Shown piece after piece: positions 11,451 to 23,018 of a DNA stretch of 64,000 bases. The stretch's first letter is position 1; each line of letters starts with the position of its first letter. The stretch spans positions 496,001 to 560,000 of the forward strand of contig OY755172.1 of the NCBI GenBank assembly GCA_963576735.1, given 5' to 3'. Both the position numbers and the translations under genes were made by a program. Under the pieces are notes generated by a model. That model ran no database searches. It was not told the DNA's origin and saw only the letters and a program-made list of their open reading frames with translations. This stretch comes from Bedellia somnulentella (taxonomy: Eukaryota > Arthropoda > Insecta > Lepidoptera > Bedelliidae).

Positions 11451-12367
11451 TGGGTATAGAATAAACAAACCAATAAAATCCAAAAATAAGAAATTTACAT
11501 AAATCCGTATTAATCGTATATCTCTGCTCTTATCGTGATTGAACCTGCGTCTTCTAAACCTAGAAATTAGCCTTCTAACAAATGCTGGATCATTTAATCA
11601 ATTAACTTTTTTTATGTCAATTAAGGATAAGTAAATGATGGTCTTCTTCCATTAAGTCAACTTCAATTTAATTCGAGCAAACTGCAGCTCCCAAGATGAA
11701 TACATGGTTGTGATGTGATCTGAGTTCTTAACTAGCTTCTCACACAAAGCCATAACGAGAGAGGACGGCTCATTGCCAATAAATTATAAACTTGTGCAGC
11801 GATCAGAAATAAAAATATTTTCACTCGGAGTTGTAAGTGGGTAATGGATTCTGTCTGGAAATGATAGCACTTTGGAAAATACGAAAAATCTTAGTTATTA
11901 AACCGAAGTTAAGGAGATTCATGTAGTATGCAAATCTGAAAATTTACTGCCAATTTTTTATCCGAGAATATTTAGAATTTTTCAGCTAATATACTTTTGT
12001 TGTTATTGATTTTTTACGAAAAAGAATTTTCAACATAGTACTGCATGCTATGTGATCTACTCTGGGTTAACATGCGTAAAATAGGACAACTAAAATGATA
12101 ATTCAGTTTATTTAAAAAAAAACGTACTTCTATCCTCGATTACAATACTAAAAGTTGATGTCAAATCTACGATTTCCAAGTGAATTCTCATACTACAATC
12201 AGGAACCTATACTTCCACAGCACACAGAGGAAGAAAAGAGGTAATATGAAGAATAGTGTATGATGCATCACCCAATACTCAACTAAAAGGCCCTGACCCC
12301 TAATTCACCTCTTACGACATAAACACGTCCACGTGAATAAATAGTGCATGGTTTCTGCTTATATTTT
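11451..12367. other. Intergenic; nothing recognised
   Basis: No coding region or complete repeat seen. Confidence 0.45.
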
Positions 12368-12464
12368 ACAATTATTTCCAAACTTAACTTTCAAATGTGG
12401 CCAACAAATTATTAATACAGAAGCTCTGGCCCCTATTCGGAATTTATAGCTATGACTATGTATG
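12368..12464 (+). mobile_element. S1 SINE fragment, diverged
   Basis: 3' part only ('caaatgtggc..', 'gctctgg', 'atttatagctatgactatgt'). Confidence 0.6.
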
Positions 12465-12910
12465 TAAAAAAGTTATTAATAAAAATTAGCTACTGCAGGA
12501 CAAGCGAATATAGTAACCACTCTACATCAATATCTTTACTCGTTGCTACTCAAACTGCATAGATAAGACAAAAACCAAGTTACAGAAGTAAGTTTCGTTG
12601 TCTTTATTGGAATCTCTCGGGAGTGGTGACCTCTTGATAGCTGTGTGATCCTCGGAGCTCCAGACTTCCTGAGTCACTCTTGTTATACACCTCGGGGATT
12701 GAATTTGATGGTTGGAATAAGTTACTGCAATATTTCATTTAACTTTTTCGCTTCAAATACTTAATAACGTTTTGGTAAATGAAAAAGGTGGTGTAATGTA
12801 AGAATGTATATTGCACCGTAACTCTATGATAAAAGTTGCTACACTGTTAAGGTAAAAGTGTTAATAAGCATTATTTAATAAAAGATGTTATTAAAGGAAA
12901 GAAAAATTTC

Positions 12911-12983
12911 GACACTGGCGGGGTTCGAACCCGCGACCTTCGGGTATACGCCCCCGTCGCTCTGCCAACTGAGCTACAGTGTC
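12911..12983 (-). ncRNA. tRNA-like domain of TFE copy b
   Basis: Acceptor GACACTG pairs with CAGTGTC, the D-arm is TAGCTCAGTTGGCAGAGC, and the T-arm GCGGGTTCGAACCCCGC. The anticodon arm (CGGG...CCCG with an 8-nt loop) is irregular, so this is a tRNA-like element part with Pol III boxes and is not called as a working tRNA gene. Confidence 0.75.
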
Positions 12984-13200
12984 AGTTGGCATCCAGCGCG
13001 AAATTTCTCTATCCTTTGTTTCTTTTTTACACGTTCAAGTAGTGTTTTGCGTTTCCTACCTCCGAATTTTAACTAATTCGGACGGCCACTTGTCTACCTT
13101 TTCAGATAGAATGCAAATGTTGGAAACGCCTAACTATCACATAATTTAATGTTTTTTAACATGAATTCCTCATGTGGGGATTATTACTCATAAATAAAAG

Positions 13201-13253
13201 ATGCGACGGGGGCGTATACCCGAAGGTCGCGGGTTCGAACCCCGCCAGTGTCG
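13201..13253 (+). ncRNA. tRNA 3'-half in the foldback loop of TFE copy b
   Basis: A second, partial copy of the anticodon and T arms sits between the two inverted 3'-end blocks, opposite in orientation to the full tRNA-like domain of the same element. Confidence 0.75.
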
Positions 13254-13374
13254 AAATTTTTCTTTCCTTTAATAACATCTTTTATTTATGAGTAATAATC
13301 CCCACATGAGGAATTCATGTTAAAAAAACATTAAATTAAGCATTATTTAAGTTATAAATTAGGTAGATCGTAAG

Positions 13375-13418
13375 ATAACGCGCCTTTCGGGGATATTCGG
13401 CGTGAACGTTTGAGTTTG
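13375..13418 (+). mobile_element. S2 SINE 3' fragment
   Basis: The block 'tttcggggatattcggcgtg' matches the S2 3' end; nothing else of the SINE remains. Confidence 0.6.
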
Positions 13419-13991
13419 AATAGAAAGAGGAAAATGATGTCGTTTATTATCCTGACTAAATAATGTCAACAAGGTAGAAGTACGTCTTATTATACTTGTG
13501 AACATTGTAATATTTTTTACTCTTTCAGTTCTATTGTTACTTTAGGACTTCATTTTATAAATTTGTAGAGCTTTTGAGAAACTTAATATCTTCCTAACAA
13601 CCGTCGAAAACTTCATTCCATGCCTCACTAATGAGCTGAAATCTTTGATTGACATTACAAGTTGCGTCCTTTTCATGCTTCCATCTTTCGTAACATTTTA
13701 CGGCAAATTGAAGTATATAAAGAATAGAATCTTTATAAAAAAAAACAACCTGATACAATTGAAATTGCGGAAGTTTCATACAAACTTCAATTTGCCATAA
13801 TTCCTGTTCCAGTGGATTAGTATGGTTCCAGTAGAATTTATTTTATTTGTGTTCATTTTAAGCACTTAATCTATCCACCTACTCAATTTCAGCTCTCTAG
13901 GTCCAGTCGTTTAGGCTGGGTGCTGCCTATCAGTGAGTAAGTTACGGAATGATTTAATATGTAGAGATTAGTATAATGAATTGGTTTTTAT
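13419..13991. other. Intergenic; nothing recognised
   Basis: AT-rich. A 61-codon minus-strand frame at 13594-13779 has no recognisable features and is not called. Confidence 0.45.
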
Positions 13992-14242
13992 TACATACAT
14001 ACATACATATACTCACGGCTATAATTCCCTAGAAGGGGTAGCCAGAGCTAAGGAATTATAAATTCCTCAGCCACTTTTGGAAGTTGAGTGGGGAAAAGAT
14101 CGTAAAATAAAGGTTTTTAGTGATGGGTCTCCAACCGCATCGCCCAAAAACCCAATAAAAAGCCCTAATACCCTTAGTCGCCTCTTACGACACCCGTGGG
14201 TAGAAAGGGGTAGCGACATTCTCAGCCGGCACTACACGGCAA
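13992..14242 (-). mobile_element. S1 SINE, near full length (subfamily A)
   Basis: Complete S1 with the variant 'cttacgacacccgtgggtag' and the end 'ccggcactacacggc', features shared with the copies at 40181, 50425 and 61905 (subfamily A). Confidence 0.92.
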
Positions 14243-15511
14243 CTGCAATGGTTTTTATTAATTTATATTAATACAGTTTTGTCCAATGACATAAAAGATT
14301 TTGATAAAGACAGATACCATTGTGTTATTCTTAAGTAGATTCATCCTTATCACGTGAGTATTATTTAGAGCAGTACACTGCAAACCCACTAAACACAATA
14401 CAAACGAAAACGAGCAACCCTTAACAACACCTAAGCATTGCTACATCAGCAAAAGAATGTTTCACATGTCTGAATGTTGTACACTTTCCTAACTACCGCC
14501 GAACACCCACGCGGCATTTAGTTGCCAATAAAATTGGACAAAATGGCGGCTAAAGTGTGGGAAGCTCGGCTGAAAATTGCGCGCGAAATAATGTGTCGCT
14601 CGGGAGTCGTTGTTGAACTATTCCGCTGTTCTCTCATTTTCACATACACTTTTTCATTGAAATTGTTTTGTTAACGTGCCCATTATTGCTTTTATAATGT
14701 GTGTTTATTTGCTTCTGTTTCTTTGGTGATTATAGCAAATATCGATCGGACATTGGTTTTATGCATGCATAAATCGGAACACCAGCTAACCAGCACATCT
14801 TTGAGATATTGTAATTTTATTAATTTATATCTTAACCGATTTTGTTCTCAAGATGAGTTATATCAGTTATATAAAATCAGTTTTATTTTTGATAGTCGGT
14901 CAATTAAACTTCACAAATTTTCTTGCTTCTAAACATTTTATCATACCGGTGGATTTGCCTTTTTGTAGGTGCACTAAGTATACTTAAATAATCATAATAC
15001 GCCATTAACATCTCCTAAAACTGATTACGCCGATTGGGATATCAAAAAATATTCCCTGAGCTTATACTCAAATTTGAAGATCGTAAGTTAGAGTCAGTAA
15101 CATTAATTAGTTGTTTAAACCAGTATTAGCCCTTACCAAACCAATTTCCCGCCTTCAGATAACAAATAGCTCCAATTTTTCTTCACCCATCCCGGAAGCG
15201 ACATTCCTCCAGTTAATAAAAGTTGTTTGTACAAGTACGTGGTAAGATATAGGCCGCGTCCTCGCTCCCTTGGGCCTACCGCAATGAGCGGAGGAGACAC
15301 GTAATTACACGGCCTATTTCAATTGGCTCCGGATGAGGCCTGACTTGTTGTCTATGTAGATTACTTGAGGAGTTCGGCTGATAAAGCATTTGTTTTTATG
15401 TTGCGAAAATTTTGTTTTGGACCGCAGTTTTAATATTATAATTTGTTTTAGAATACGTATTTCGATTCTAGGGATCTATAGATATGAGTATCTGTATGTA
15501 TGTACACACAT
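14243..15511. other. Intergenic; one short GC-richer open frame
   Basis: 14543-14674 is a 43-codon frame starting at a good initiation context (acaaaATGGCG) in a locally GC-richer patch. Around 15240-15330 is another GC-richer patch ('ggcctaccgcaatgagcgg'). Neither is enough to call a gene. Confidence 0.3.
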
Positions 15512-15651
15512 AAATACATACATATACTCACGGCTACAAATCCCTAAAAGGGGTAGCCAGAGCTAAGCAATCAGTAATTCCCCATCCACTTTTGGAAAGT
15601 TGAGTGGGGAAAAGATGGTGAAATGTTGGTGAGTATATGTATGTATGTAAA
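15512..15651 (-). mobile_element. S1 SINE, 5'-truncated
   Basis: Tail at left ('catacatatactcacggct') and body up to 'gggaaaagatggtgaaat'. Confidence 0.8.
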
Positions 15652-16245
15652 AATTCTACAAAGTAATTGTTGAGACTAAATAACGAAAAAGAAAATCTAC
15701 AAGTATCTAAAGCAGTTTTTGTCTATCCCCCAACTACACAATGGCGGACATTCACTTAACTGCATGGTACAATTGCCTTCTGCGTTTCACAAATTTTCAT
15801 TTGAGAATATATGGGTTTTCAAATCTGTCGTTGAATGGTGTCTTTTTAAACTTCCTACAAAACAACCAATGGTATCGTAAACTTAATTACTTCACAATAT
15901 AATAAGTAAAATATTCAGAGTTCTATACTTTGTTCAACCAATCCAGTAGACTGGCCACAAACATTTTATTGTTAGAAAAGGTTATTCTAATCACTGACAA
16001 CTAGTTACAGCTACACACACACAAGCTTTGCTCAGCGCAGTGTCGGCAGCCTTCGTTCTGAATGGGATTCAACTAGCTCTAACTCAGTTAGAAATATCCT
16101 GTAGCGAACTACGGCCGTCATTAGGGCAGGACTTAACTCATCTTGAATCTTAGATGAATGGATTAGCGACTACTGCTGTATATGATTTTCATAGATTAAA
16201 CTTACAATGTAACAATATTGTTCAGCATCAAAAGTTGCACAATGA
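15652..16245. other. Intergenic; nothing recognised
   Basis: No coding region or repeat identified. Confidence 0.4.
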
Positions 16246-16350
16246 ACATATATACTCACGGATAAAAAATCCCTTAGCGGGGTAGCCAGAGCTTTGGAAT
16301 GAGAAATTCCTCAGCCACTTTTGGACGTTGTTGGGGGAAAGATGCTAATC
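16246..16350 (-). mobile_element. S1 SINE, 5'-truncated
   Basis: Short tail-side fragment ('atatactcacgg' to 'gggggaaagatg'). Confidence 0.75.
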
Positions 16351-16773
16351 TTTTTTTTTTGACACAACGAACTGTTGAACTATCTACCTGGTATAGGTTA
16401 CAACTGTAGGATGTTCAAGATAGTAGTTATAAAAGTTTTGGCACAGATTTTTTACAAGTAACGAATAGACTTTAACTTTTGATACTTTTTAATAACTAAA
16501 AGGCACACAAATAATTTTAACATTTGAACAATTTAAAGCATTTTAAATGCAAAAGTATTGAAGAGAATTAACAATGCTCTGTAAAATTTTAGGAAACATT
16601 ATTATCTACATTAATTTCTCACGATCCATTGAGATTCTCAGTTTGTCCAACTTATTTTGAAAAGTTTTATTCTGTTTCACAAAAGTATTCTAAACAATAA
16701 TGTCTGTAGCTTTTTAGCGTGAGAGAAATAATAAGAAAAGGAATTGACTGTTAACCATTGAAAAATTACGTAA

Positions 16774-17017
16774 GATGTGTAGTGTCAGCTTAGAATAGTA
16801 CTACCCCATTTCTTCTCGTGGTTGTATGTAAGAGGCGACTAAGGGTATTTGGGCTTTTAAATGGACCTATGGGCGATTACGGTGGGAGTTGCATCACCAA
16901 CAACCTCTATTTTACCATCCTTTCCCCACTTATCTTCTAAAAGTGGCTGAGGAATTTCTAACTCCTTAGCTCTGGCTACCCCTACTAGGGATTTATAGCC
17001 GTGAGTATATGTATGTA
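16774..17017 (+). mobile_element. S1 SINE, near full length
   Basis: From 'tgtgtagtgtcagcttag' to 'gccgtgagtatatgtatg'. The first bases and tail are intact. Confidence 0.88.
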
Positions 17018-17224
17018 TAATAACATGATATTTTTCAGTTAAGGTTTTTTTTTGGATTGGTTATAGACACCTCGGGGGTCTATTGTCTGTTCGATGTCAG
17101 GATGTCGGGTTGTCCACCTTGCTTCTGACACTCTATGACGTCACAGACATTTAGTTAAAATCTTCCCGACGAACGTTGCGATTGATACACACACGAGAGG
17201 ATATTTGTCTTAAATAAGGATATT

Positions 17225-17405
17225 TTCGCATTGTAATACAGTAGAAGACGATCTCGGAGGACACATTTATATGTAATATTGAATGTGCTCAAAAAGACAG
17301 TCCCCCGTAGTCTGAAGAAATAAAGAACATGAACGAAAAAAATATGAATGACGATGATATTCAAGAGATTTGCCTGCGTGAGTATAAGTATGTATGTATG
17401 TATTT
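17225..17405 (+). mobile_element. RTE 3'-end fragment, diverged
   Basis: Matches the RTE C-terminus and tail in order: 'cggaggacacattt', 'aatgtgctcaaaaag', 'gatttgcc', then 'gtgagtataagtatgtatg'. It carries indels and stops. Confidence 0.75.
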
Positions 17406-17989
17406 TAGCAGATTCCAAAAACAACTATACTATTGTTTAGCTTAGAATGGTGAAATCAAACGGTATTTGATAAAATTCATTTTGTTTTCAACTTTTAAAG
17501 CGATTCAACTTTGCTCGGGAAAGTTTTGTTTATATTGCAAAACTTTGTAGCAATAACATTCCAACGCAATGTTTTAGTTTTGATACATGAAATTCAGATC
17601 AACTCGCTGACAGACAAACTTTAATCCCTTGAGGCTAATAATGCTCCAATAACGCAAGGATTGTTGCCACAAAATAAAGAATTATCATTGGTTATAACAC
17701 TTTAGGCAGGAATTCGTTTTTTGCCTAACAAAGTAAATTCATATTTTATTTTATTACTTATTGAACGGTTGTATTATCGTATAAATTATTTGAAGATAAT
17801 TTCTAGTCTATATAATAAAAATTAAATGTTTATGATGAACAACCCTTATCACTTGGAAGTGTAACAAATAGTTACAAACATATTCTCAGTATTCTGTTGC
17901 AACTTTTACAACCATAATAAATAATAACCATAAACCTCATGACTTCGGCGTAGTCACACAAATACATACCTCTGCCATGTTTTTGGTTT
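17406..17989. other. Intergenic; nothing recognised
   Basis: No coding region or complete repeat. Weak S2-like traces near 17900-17980. Confidence 0.4.
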
Positions 17990-18242
17990 TACATACATAC
18001 ATACATATGCTCACGGCTATATTTCCCTAGAAGGGGTAGCCAAAGCTAGGAAATTAGAAATTCCTAAGCCACTTTTGGAAGTTGCGTGGGGAAAAGATTG
18101 TGAAATAAAGGTTTTTGGTGATGGGTCTCCAACCGCATCGCCCAAAAATCGAATAAAAAGCCCCAATAACCTTAATTACCTCTTACGTACACCCACCGGA
18201 AGAAGTGGGGTAGTGCTATTCTAAGCCGGCACTACACAGCAT
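17990..18242 (-). mobile_element. S1 SINE, near full length
   Basis: Tail 'tacatacatacatatgctca' at left, 5' end 'ctaagccggcactacacagc' at right. Confidence 0.9.
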
Positions 18243-18947
18243 CCCACATACATTAAAGTGGCTACTAAATTACCATGTTCTAAAATTCCTTTAAACGGAA
18301 ACGTTAAACATATTTTGGGCGCCCTGTTCTAGTTGTTAAATGAAGTCGAGTGATAAATATTTATTCTGCATTTTGTGGAGATGCAGTCGGCAGCAAACTC
18401 CATTAGCAGATAGTGAATATCAACAATGCTCTGGAACTTGGAGGAAGTGAAAACTTTCTTTCGTCTGGTGGAAACTTGGCCCGAGTTTTTGTGTTCGCGT
18501 TAACTCTTTCAGATTGTGTTTGTAATTTACTATATCGAGTTTGCAGTTGGCGTGTCGATAAAATAATGATGAGTGTATAAAGAACATGTTTATTGTATCG
18601 GACCACTAGAGGTTTTGAGGTAGCACTGCTATGCTGCTATGTATCAATACTAATATGGTATAGGCAAAGCAACTTAATATGAGCTGACATTTAATAACTG
18701 TAAAATAACTTCTACCTGCCTATTTCTCTGTCAGCGTAAACTCTTAAAACTGATAGCAACAGCCTTGGAACCAATAATTGCTCAGCTACTTTACAAGAAG
18801 GAACAAACCTTGTTTAATAATTATTATTGTTCGGTTTTGGTTTCCAATTACATTCCTCAACAATCACTTTAACATCAACAATGGAATCAATTGATTGGAA
18901 ATAAAGTATTTCGGAAAACTTTTAATTTGAATAAATAAAACTGGACT
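18243..18947. other. Intergenic; nothing recognised
   Basis: No coding region or repeat identified. Confidence 0.45.
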
Positions 18948-18958
18948 GCAAAATATGA

Positions 18959-19415
18959 TTTAAATCTTTTTGTTCATGAAAACCTCATGTGGGGATTATT
19001 ACTAATAAATAAAGAATAAGCGACGGGGGCGTATACCCGAGGTCGCGGGTTCGATTCCCGCCTGTGTCGAAATTTTTCTTTTCTTTACTTATTCCTTATT
19101 TATTAATAAGTATCCCCACATGAGGTTTTCATGAACTCAAAGATTTAAATTATGTAATAGTTAGGCGTTTTCAACATTCGCATTCTATCTGAAAAGGTAG
19201 ACAAGTAGCCTTCCGAATTAGTAAAAATTCGGACGTAGGAAACGTAAACACTACTTAAACGTGTAAAAGAAATAAAGGATAGAAGAATTTCGCGCTGGCA
19301 GCCATTAACACGGTAGCTCAATTGGCAGAGCGACGGGGGTGTATACCCGAGGTCGCGGGTTCGATTCCCGCCTGTATCGAAATTTTTCTTTCCTTTACTT
19401 ATTCTTTATTTATTT
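18959..19415 (+). mobile_element. TFE element copy c, full composite form with target duplication
   Basis: Flanked by 11-bp repeats GCAAAATATGA (18948-18958, 19416-19426). Order: inverted 3'-end block (18959-~19018), tRNA 3' half in direct orientation (19019-19069), direct 3'-end block to ~19147, leader TTAGGCGTTTTC.. (19160 on) with a CCGAATT..AATTCGG hairpin, full tRNA-like domain, shortened 3' end. The whole composite lies inside one target duplication, so it entered as a single unit. Confidence 0.87.
19308..19378 (+). ncRNA. tRNA-like domain of TFE copy c
   Basis: A box TAGCTCAATTGG, D-arm GCTC..GAGC, T-arm GCGGGTTCGATTCCCGC. The acceptor has decayed here (start 'aacacgg', end 'ctgtatcg'), and the anticodon stem is imperfect. 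Confidence 0.7.
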
Positions 19416-19512
19416 GCAAAATATGAATTGGTAAATTTAAATTAATTAAACCTTAAATTAACTGTTACTTGATATTTTTCCAATAAATTCAGCAGTAATA
19501 TTTTTATATAAG

Positions 19513-19766
19513 AATGCCGTGCAGTATCGGCTTAGAAGAACACTACCCCATTTCTACCCGTGGGTGATCGTAAGAGGCGACTAAGGGTGTAGGGGCTTTT
19601 TAAGTGATTTTCGGGCGATGTGGTTGGATTCCCGTCACCAAAAACATTTATTATTCCTATCTTTTCCCCACTCAACTTCAAAAAGTGGCTGAGGATTTTC
19701 TTATTTCAAAGCTCTGGCAACCCCGTTTAGGGATTTATAGCCGTGAGTATAATTTATGTATGTATT
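19513..19766 (+). mobile_element. S1 SINE, near full length
   Basis: Starts 'gccgtgcagtatcggcttag' and ends in 'gccgtgagtataatttatg'. Confidence 0.88.
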
Positions 19767-20022
19767 ATTTTTATACATTGAACACTTTTTGATAAATGTC
19801 GTCTATCAAAATCTGTGTTATGTCGGTAAAGCTACAATTTATTTATCAACTTTGGGAATATATGGCCAGGGAAGGAATCATCTACACTATCTATCTGATG
19901 TATGAATTTAGGTAATTTTACATGAAAACAATTCTTACATATTTTTACCTCTTTTTCACCAGTTGTCTATCAAAGTAATTACCAGTCGCGTTGCGCAACA
20001 AACTTATAAAATTCCCAATTCC

Positions 20023-20262
20023 ATTAGTCACCTGGTATAAAACCCACGGGAAGAAATGGGTTAGTGCTATTTTAAGCCGACACTACAAAGCTATTATCTT
20101 CGTTTAAAATAGTATTAACAATTTTCTATCAACGGATACTGTATCTAGAACTAAAATAGTTTCTAACAGGTATAGGATCACTTTTATCTAGCTAGTTTTG
20201 AAATAAGGATCGTACACAGTGGCGATCTGTGGTCTCTGCCTACCCTATGTATGTATTTTGAA
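20023..20262. repeat. S1 fragment (-) followed by RTE 3' fragment (+)
   Basis: 20023-20092 is a minus-strand S1 5'-end fragment ('taagccgacactacaaagc'). 20210-20262 matches the RTE end ('ggatcgtacacagtggcgat', then 'tctctgcctaccc' and a GTAT remnant). Confidence 0.7.
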
Positions 20263-20364
20263 ATAATATAATGATGATGATGAAATAATAACAAAAATAA
20301 TATGATTTGAAATATAGTATGTAAAATATTAGTATGAAATCAGACTGACTTACGTTGATAATAA

Positions 20365-20614
20365 TACATACATACATACATATACTAACGGCTATATTTC
20401 CCTAAAAGGGGTAGCCAGAGCTAAGGAATTATAAATTCCTCAGCCCCTTTTGGAAGTTGACTGGGGAAAAGATGGTAAAAATAAAGTTTTTTAGTGATGG
20501 GTCTACAACCGCATCGCCCAAAAATCCCTAAAAGCCCCAATACCGTTAGTCGCCTCTTACGTACACCCACCGGAAAAAATGGGGTAGTGCTATTCTAAGC
20601 CGGCACTACACAGC
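20365..20614 (-). mobile_element. S1 SINE, near full length
   Basis: Tail at left ('catacatacatatactaacg'), 5' end 'ctaagccggcactacacagc' at right. Confidence 0.9.
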
Positions 20615-20964
20615 AATGATAATAATAAATGTAAACATATCTGTTTGTAAGTTATTACATTATTTTACTAAACAGTACATTTCAAGAATTCTCGACACAA
20701 GTAATGGTTAACTCAATATGACATAATAATATTTCTTTCAGTGGGTTTGTGTCTTCATTTATTCTTTGTGTAACTTTTTGGCAAACTAATTTAGTAAACA
20801 GTATCTAGTTGGTATTCTGTTTGGGCGCGAGGATATTCCGCGACCCTTGTAATAAAATAGGGCAGATTGGAATTGATACAAGAATTCCTAAGGAACTTTT
20901 AAAAAACCTGTTTTTACTGAATAAAGATCGTTGTTTTCTTTGATTTGGTTATAAGTTTTACCAT

Positions 20965-21188
20965 AATTTAAATCTTTTTGTTCATGAAAATCTCATGTGG
21001 GGATTATTACTAATAAATAAAGAATAACGCAAAACACTACTTAAACGTGTAAAAGAAATAAAGGATAAAAGAATTTCGCGCTGGCAGCCATTGACACGTT
21101 GGCTCAATTGGCAGAGCGTCGGGGCGTATACCCGAGGTCACGGGTTCGATTCCCGCCTGTGTCGAATTTTTTTTTTCCTTTATTTATT
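20965..21188 (+). mobile_element. TFE element copy d, with target duplication
   Basis: Flanked by AGTTTTACCAT (20954-20964) and AGTTTAACCAT (21189-21199). It begins with the inverted 3'-end block, lacks most of the leader (resumes at 'cgcaaaacactactt'), then carries the full tRNA-like domain and a 3' end shortened to 'tttatttatt'. Confidence 0.85.
21094..21165 (+). ncRNA. tRNA-like domain of TFE copy d
   Basis: Pairable arms: GACACG..CGTGTC-like acceptor, D-arm GCTC/GAGC, TCGGG/CCCGA anticodon stem with loop GCGTATA, and T-arm around GGTTCGATTCC. The loop lacks the usual U33, so a decoding tRNA is unlikely. Confidence 0.7.
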
Positions 21189-21301
21189 AGTTTAACCATG
21201 TGATAAATCTACATAAAAATGCGTCTCATTTGAGTGACCATTTTTTATCTTTTTTCTATTGTCGGTTAATGCGCATATTTCCATATTTCTGTATGTATTT
21301 G

Positions 21302-22262
21302 GTTGTGTAGCTTCCTTGTGGCTCTTCAATTTGTTCATGGATGACTGTTTAACAGAGTTGCGTGAAAGTGATTATGGATTGAGAATGGGTGGATTCATCA
21401 TTAAATGCCTCTTATATGCCGACGATCAAGTGCTACTTGCATCATCGGTGGAAGAGCTGCAAGAGATGATGAATATGGCATGTGCGTCTTTTGAAAAAAA
21501 GGGAATGAGGGTGAATGTGGATAAAACAAAAACTATGGTTTTTGAGAGAGAGGTGAATATGACCGAATGCGTGATTGAGATTAATGGTAAGAAAGTGGAA
21601 CAAGTGAAAGAGTTTGTATATTTGGGAAGTTTGTTTACTAGGGATGGAAAGTGTGATGAACATATCGAGAGAAGAGTGAAAAAGGGTAATGCGGTAAATG
21701 GAGCACTGGATAGTCTAATGTCTAATCTGTCGGTGTCTGAAAAGGCCCGAATGGCTGTGCATGATGCTGTCCTCGTTCCTACGCTTATGTATGGCAGTGA
21801 ATGTTGGGTGTGGCAGAAGAAGCATGAAAGTAGAGTGAATGCAGTAGAAATAAGATCCCTCAGAAAAGTGTGTAATGTAAGGTTATGTGATCGTGTGAGG
21901 AATGATGTGATTCGTGAAAGGTGTGGTGTAAAAGATGATATTGTAAGAAAGATAGAAAAAGGAATGTTGAGATGGTTTGGGCACATAGAGAGGATGGATG
22001 ACAGTAAATTGGTGAAAGAGATATATAGAGCCAATGTGGAAGGTAATGTTAGTAGAGGACGACCTCGGAGGACACATTTGGATCAAATAGAAAATGTGCT
22101 CAAAAGGCAGGTGTCCGCAATATGAATAAAAGAGCATGTATGAAAAGATTGATGGATGTAAACGAAGCCAGAGAGGTTTGCCAGGATCGTACAAAGTGGC
22201 GATCGATGGTCTCTGCCTACCCCAATGGGAACTAACGGCGTGAGAATATGTATGTATGTATG
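21302..22262 (+). mobile_element. RTE-type LINE, copy 3 (5'-truncated)
   Basis: Begins within the reverse transcriptase at 'tgtgtagcttcc' and runs to the GTAT tail at 22247-22262. About 95% similar by eye to the copy at 57.1-58.0 kb. 5' truncation is typical of LINE insertion. Confidence 0.9.
21310..22125 (+). pseudogene. RTE reverse transcriptase C-terminal part
   Basis: Open frame from the truncation point, with 'FNLFMDDC', the catalytic 'YADDQ' in 'CLLYADDQVLLAS', the thumb region, and the RTE-type C-terminal domain ('YGSECWVWQKKHESRV', 'RWFGHIERMDD', 'RGRPRRTHLDQI'). An indel near 22110-22125 ('aaaaggcaggtgtccgcaat' versus the fuller copy 2) shifts the frame about 35 codons before the family's end 'VSAYPNGN'. 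Endonuclease and the first half of the RT are missing, so it is non-functional. Confidence 0.88.
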
Positions 22263-22728
22263 TATTTGGTATCTCTCCTCTTAGCGAAAAACTTAACACG
22301 GTTTGTAATAGTAATGTATCAGAATAGAGTTTTTTTAATGATAAACATTGGTCAAACTATTGGTAGTTATATCTTTGCAAGTAATTATTTTATATCCAGT
22401 CATGGTTATGTTGTGATAAAACCTCGTAAAATATAAAGTTAAACAAACAAATAAAAGTAATTTTACCTTAACAAAAGCGCCGACTGTAGTTAGCGCTACA
22501 GCGCTAAACAATAGCGTGCAGCGCTTTGACTGCGAGTCAGTGGTGATAAGCGCATTAGCTGCACGGTTAAATGAATTGTGAACCATCGCTGCTTCCGCTA
22601 ACTGATATCATTTTGTACGGTTTATTTAGATTTATGTTCGCAGGAGTTCGGTGGAAAGCCATTTCACCTAGACTGGCTTTGTAGTGCTAAGGTAATAAAG
22701 GTGTGAATAATGGAGTATTTTGCTTAGG
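22263..22728. other. Intergenic; AGCGCT-rich patch
   Basis: 22470-22610 is GC-richer and has several GCGCT/AGCGC words in inverted order ('agcgctacagcgct'). Meaning unknown; no gene supported. Confidence 0.35.
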
Positions 22729-22982
22729 TAGGTGTAGAGTCGGCTTAGAATAGCACTACCCCATTTCTCTCGGTGAATGTACGTAAGAGGCGACTAACGG
22801 ACTTGGGGCTTTTTAATGGATTTTTGGGCGATGCGGTTGGAGACCCATCACCAGCAACCTTTATTCTACCGTCTTTTCCCCACTCAACTTCCAAAAGTGG
22901 CCGAGGAATTTCTAATTTCTCAGCTCTGGCTACCCCTTTTAGGGATTTATAGCCGTGAGTATATGTATGTATGTATGTATGT
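22729..22982 (+). mobile_element. S1 SINE, near full length
   Basis: Complete copy with a long GTAT tail, directly followed by 'gcgagacaaaaactacgtca', the left end of the segment duplicated at 26074. Confidence 0.9.
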
Positions 22983-23018
22983 AGGCGAGACAAAAACTAC
23001 GTCAGAATATGTAAAGTA

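Larger units (their letters stand above)
12879..13337 (-). mobile_element. TFE element copy b, full composite form with target duplication
   Basis: Flanked by perfect 13-bp repeats AAGCATTATTTAA (12866-12878, 13338-13350). In element direction (minus) it reads: inverted copy of the 3' end plus an inverted tRNA 3' half, a direct 3'-end block, the structured leader starting TTAGGCGTTTCC, the complete tRNA-like domain, and a shortened 3' end. It belongs to a distinct subfamily (CATGAATTCCTCATG rather than CATGAAAACCTCATG) yet shows the same architecture as copy c at 18959-19415, so the composite form is probably the ancestral mobile unit. Confidence 0.85.

Noticed and set aside
12879..19415. Hammerhead ribozyme in TFE, as in Penelope-like elements
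   Set aside because: I looked for the CTGATGA and CGAAAC core pair in leader and 3' end and did not find it.
21426..22299. Minus-strand frames opposite RTE copies (also 55791-56651 and 57181-57832)
   Set aside because: They mirror the RT coding sequence and have no independent motifs.
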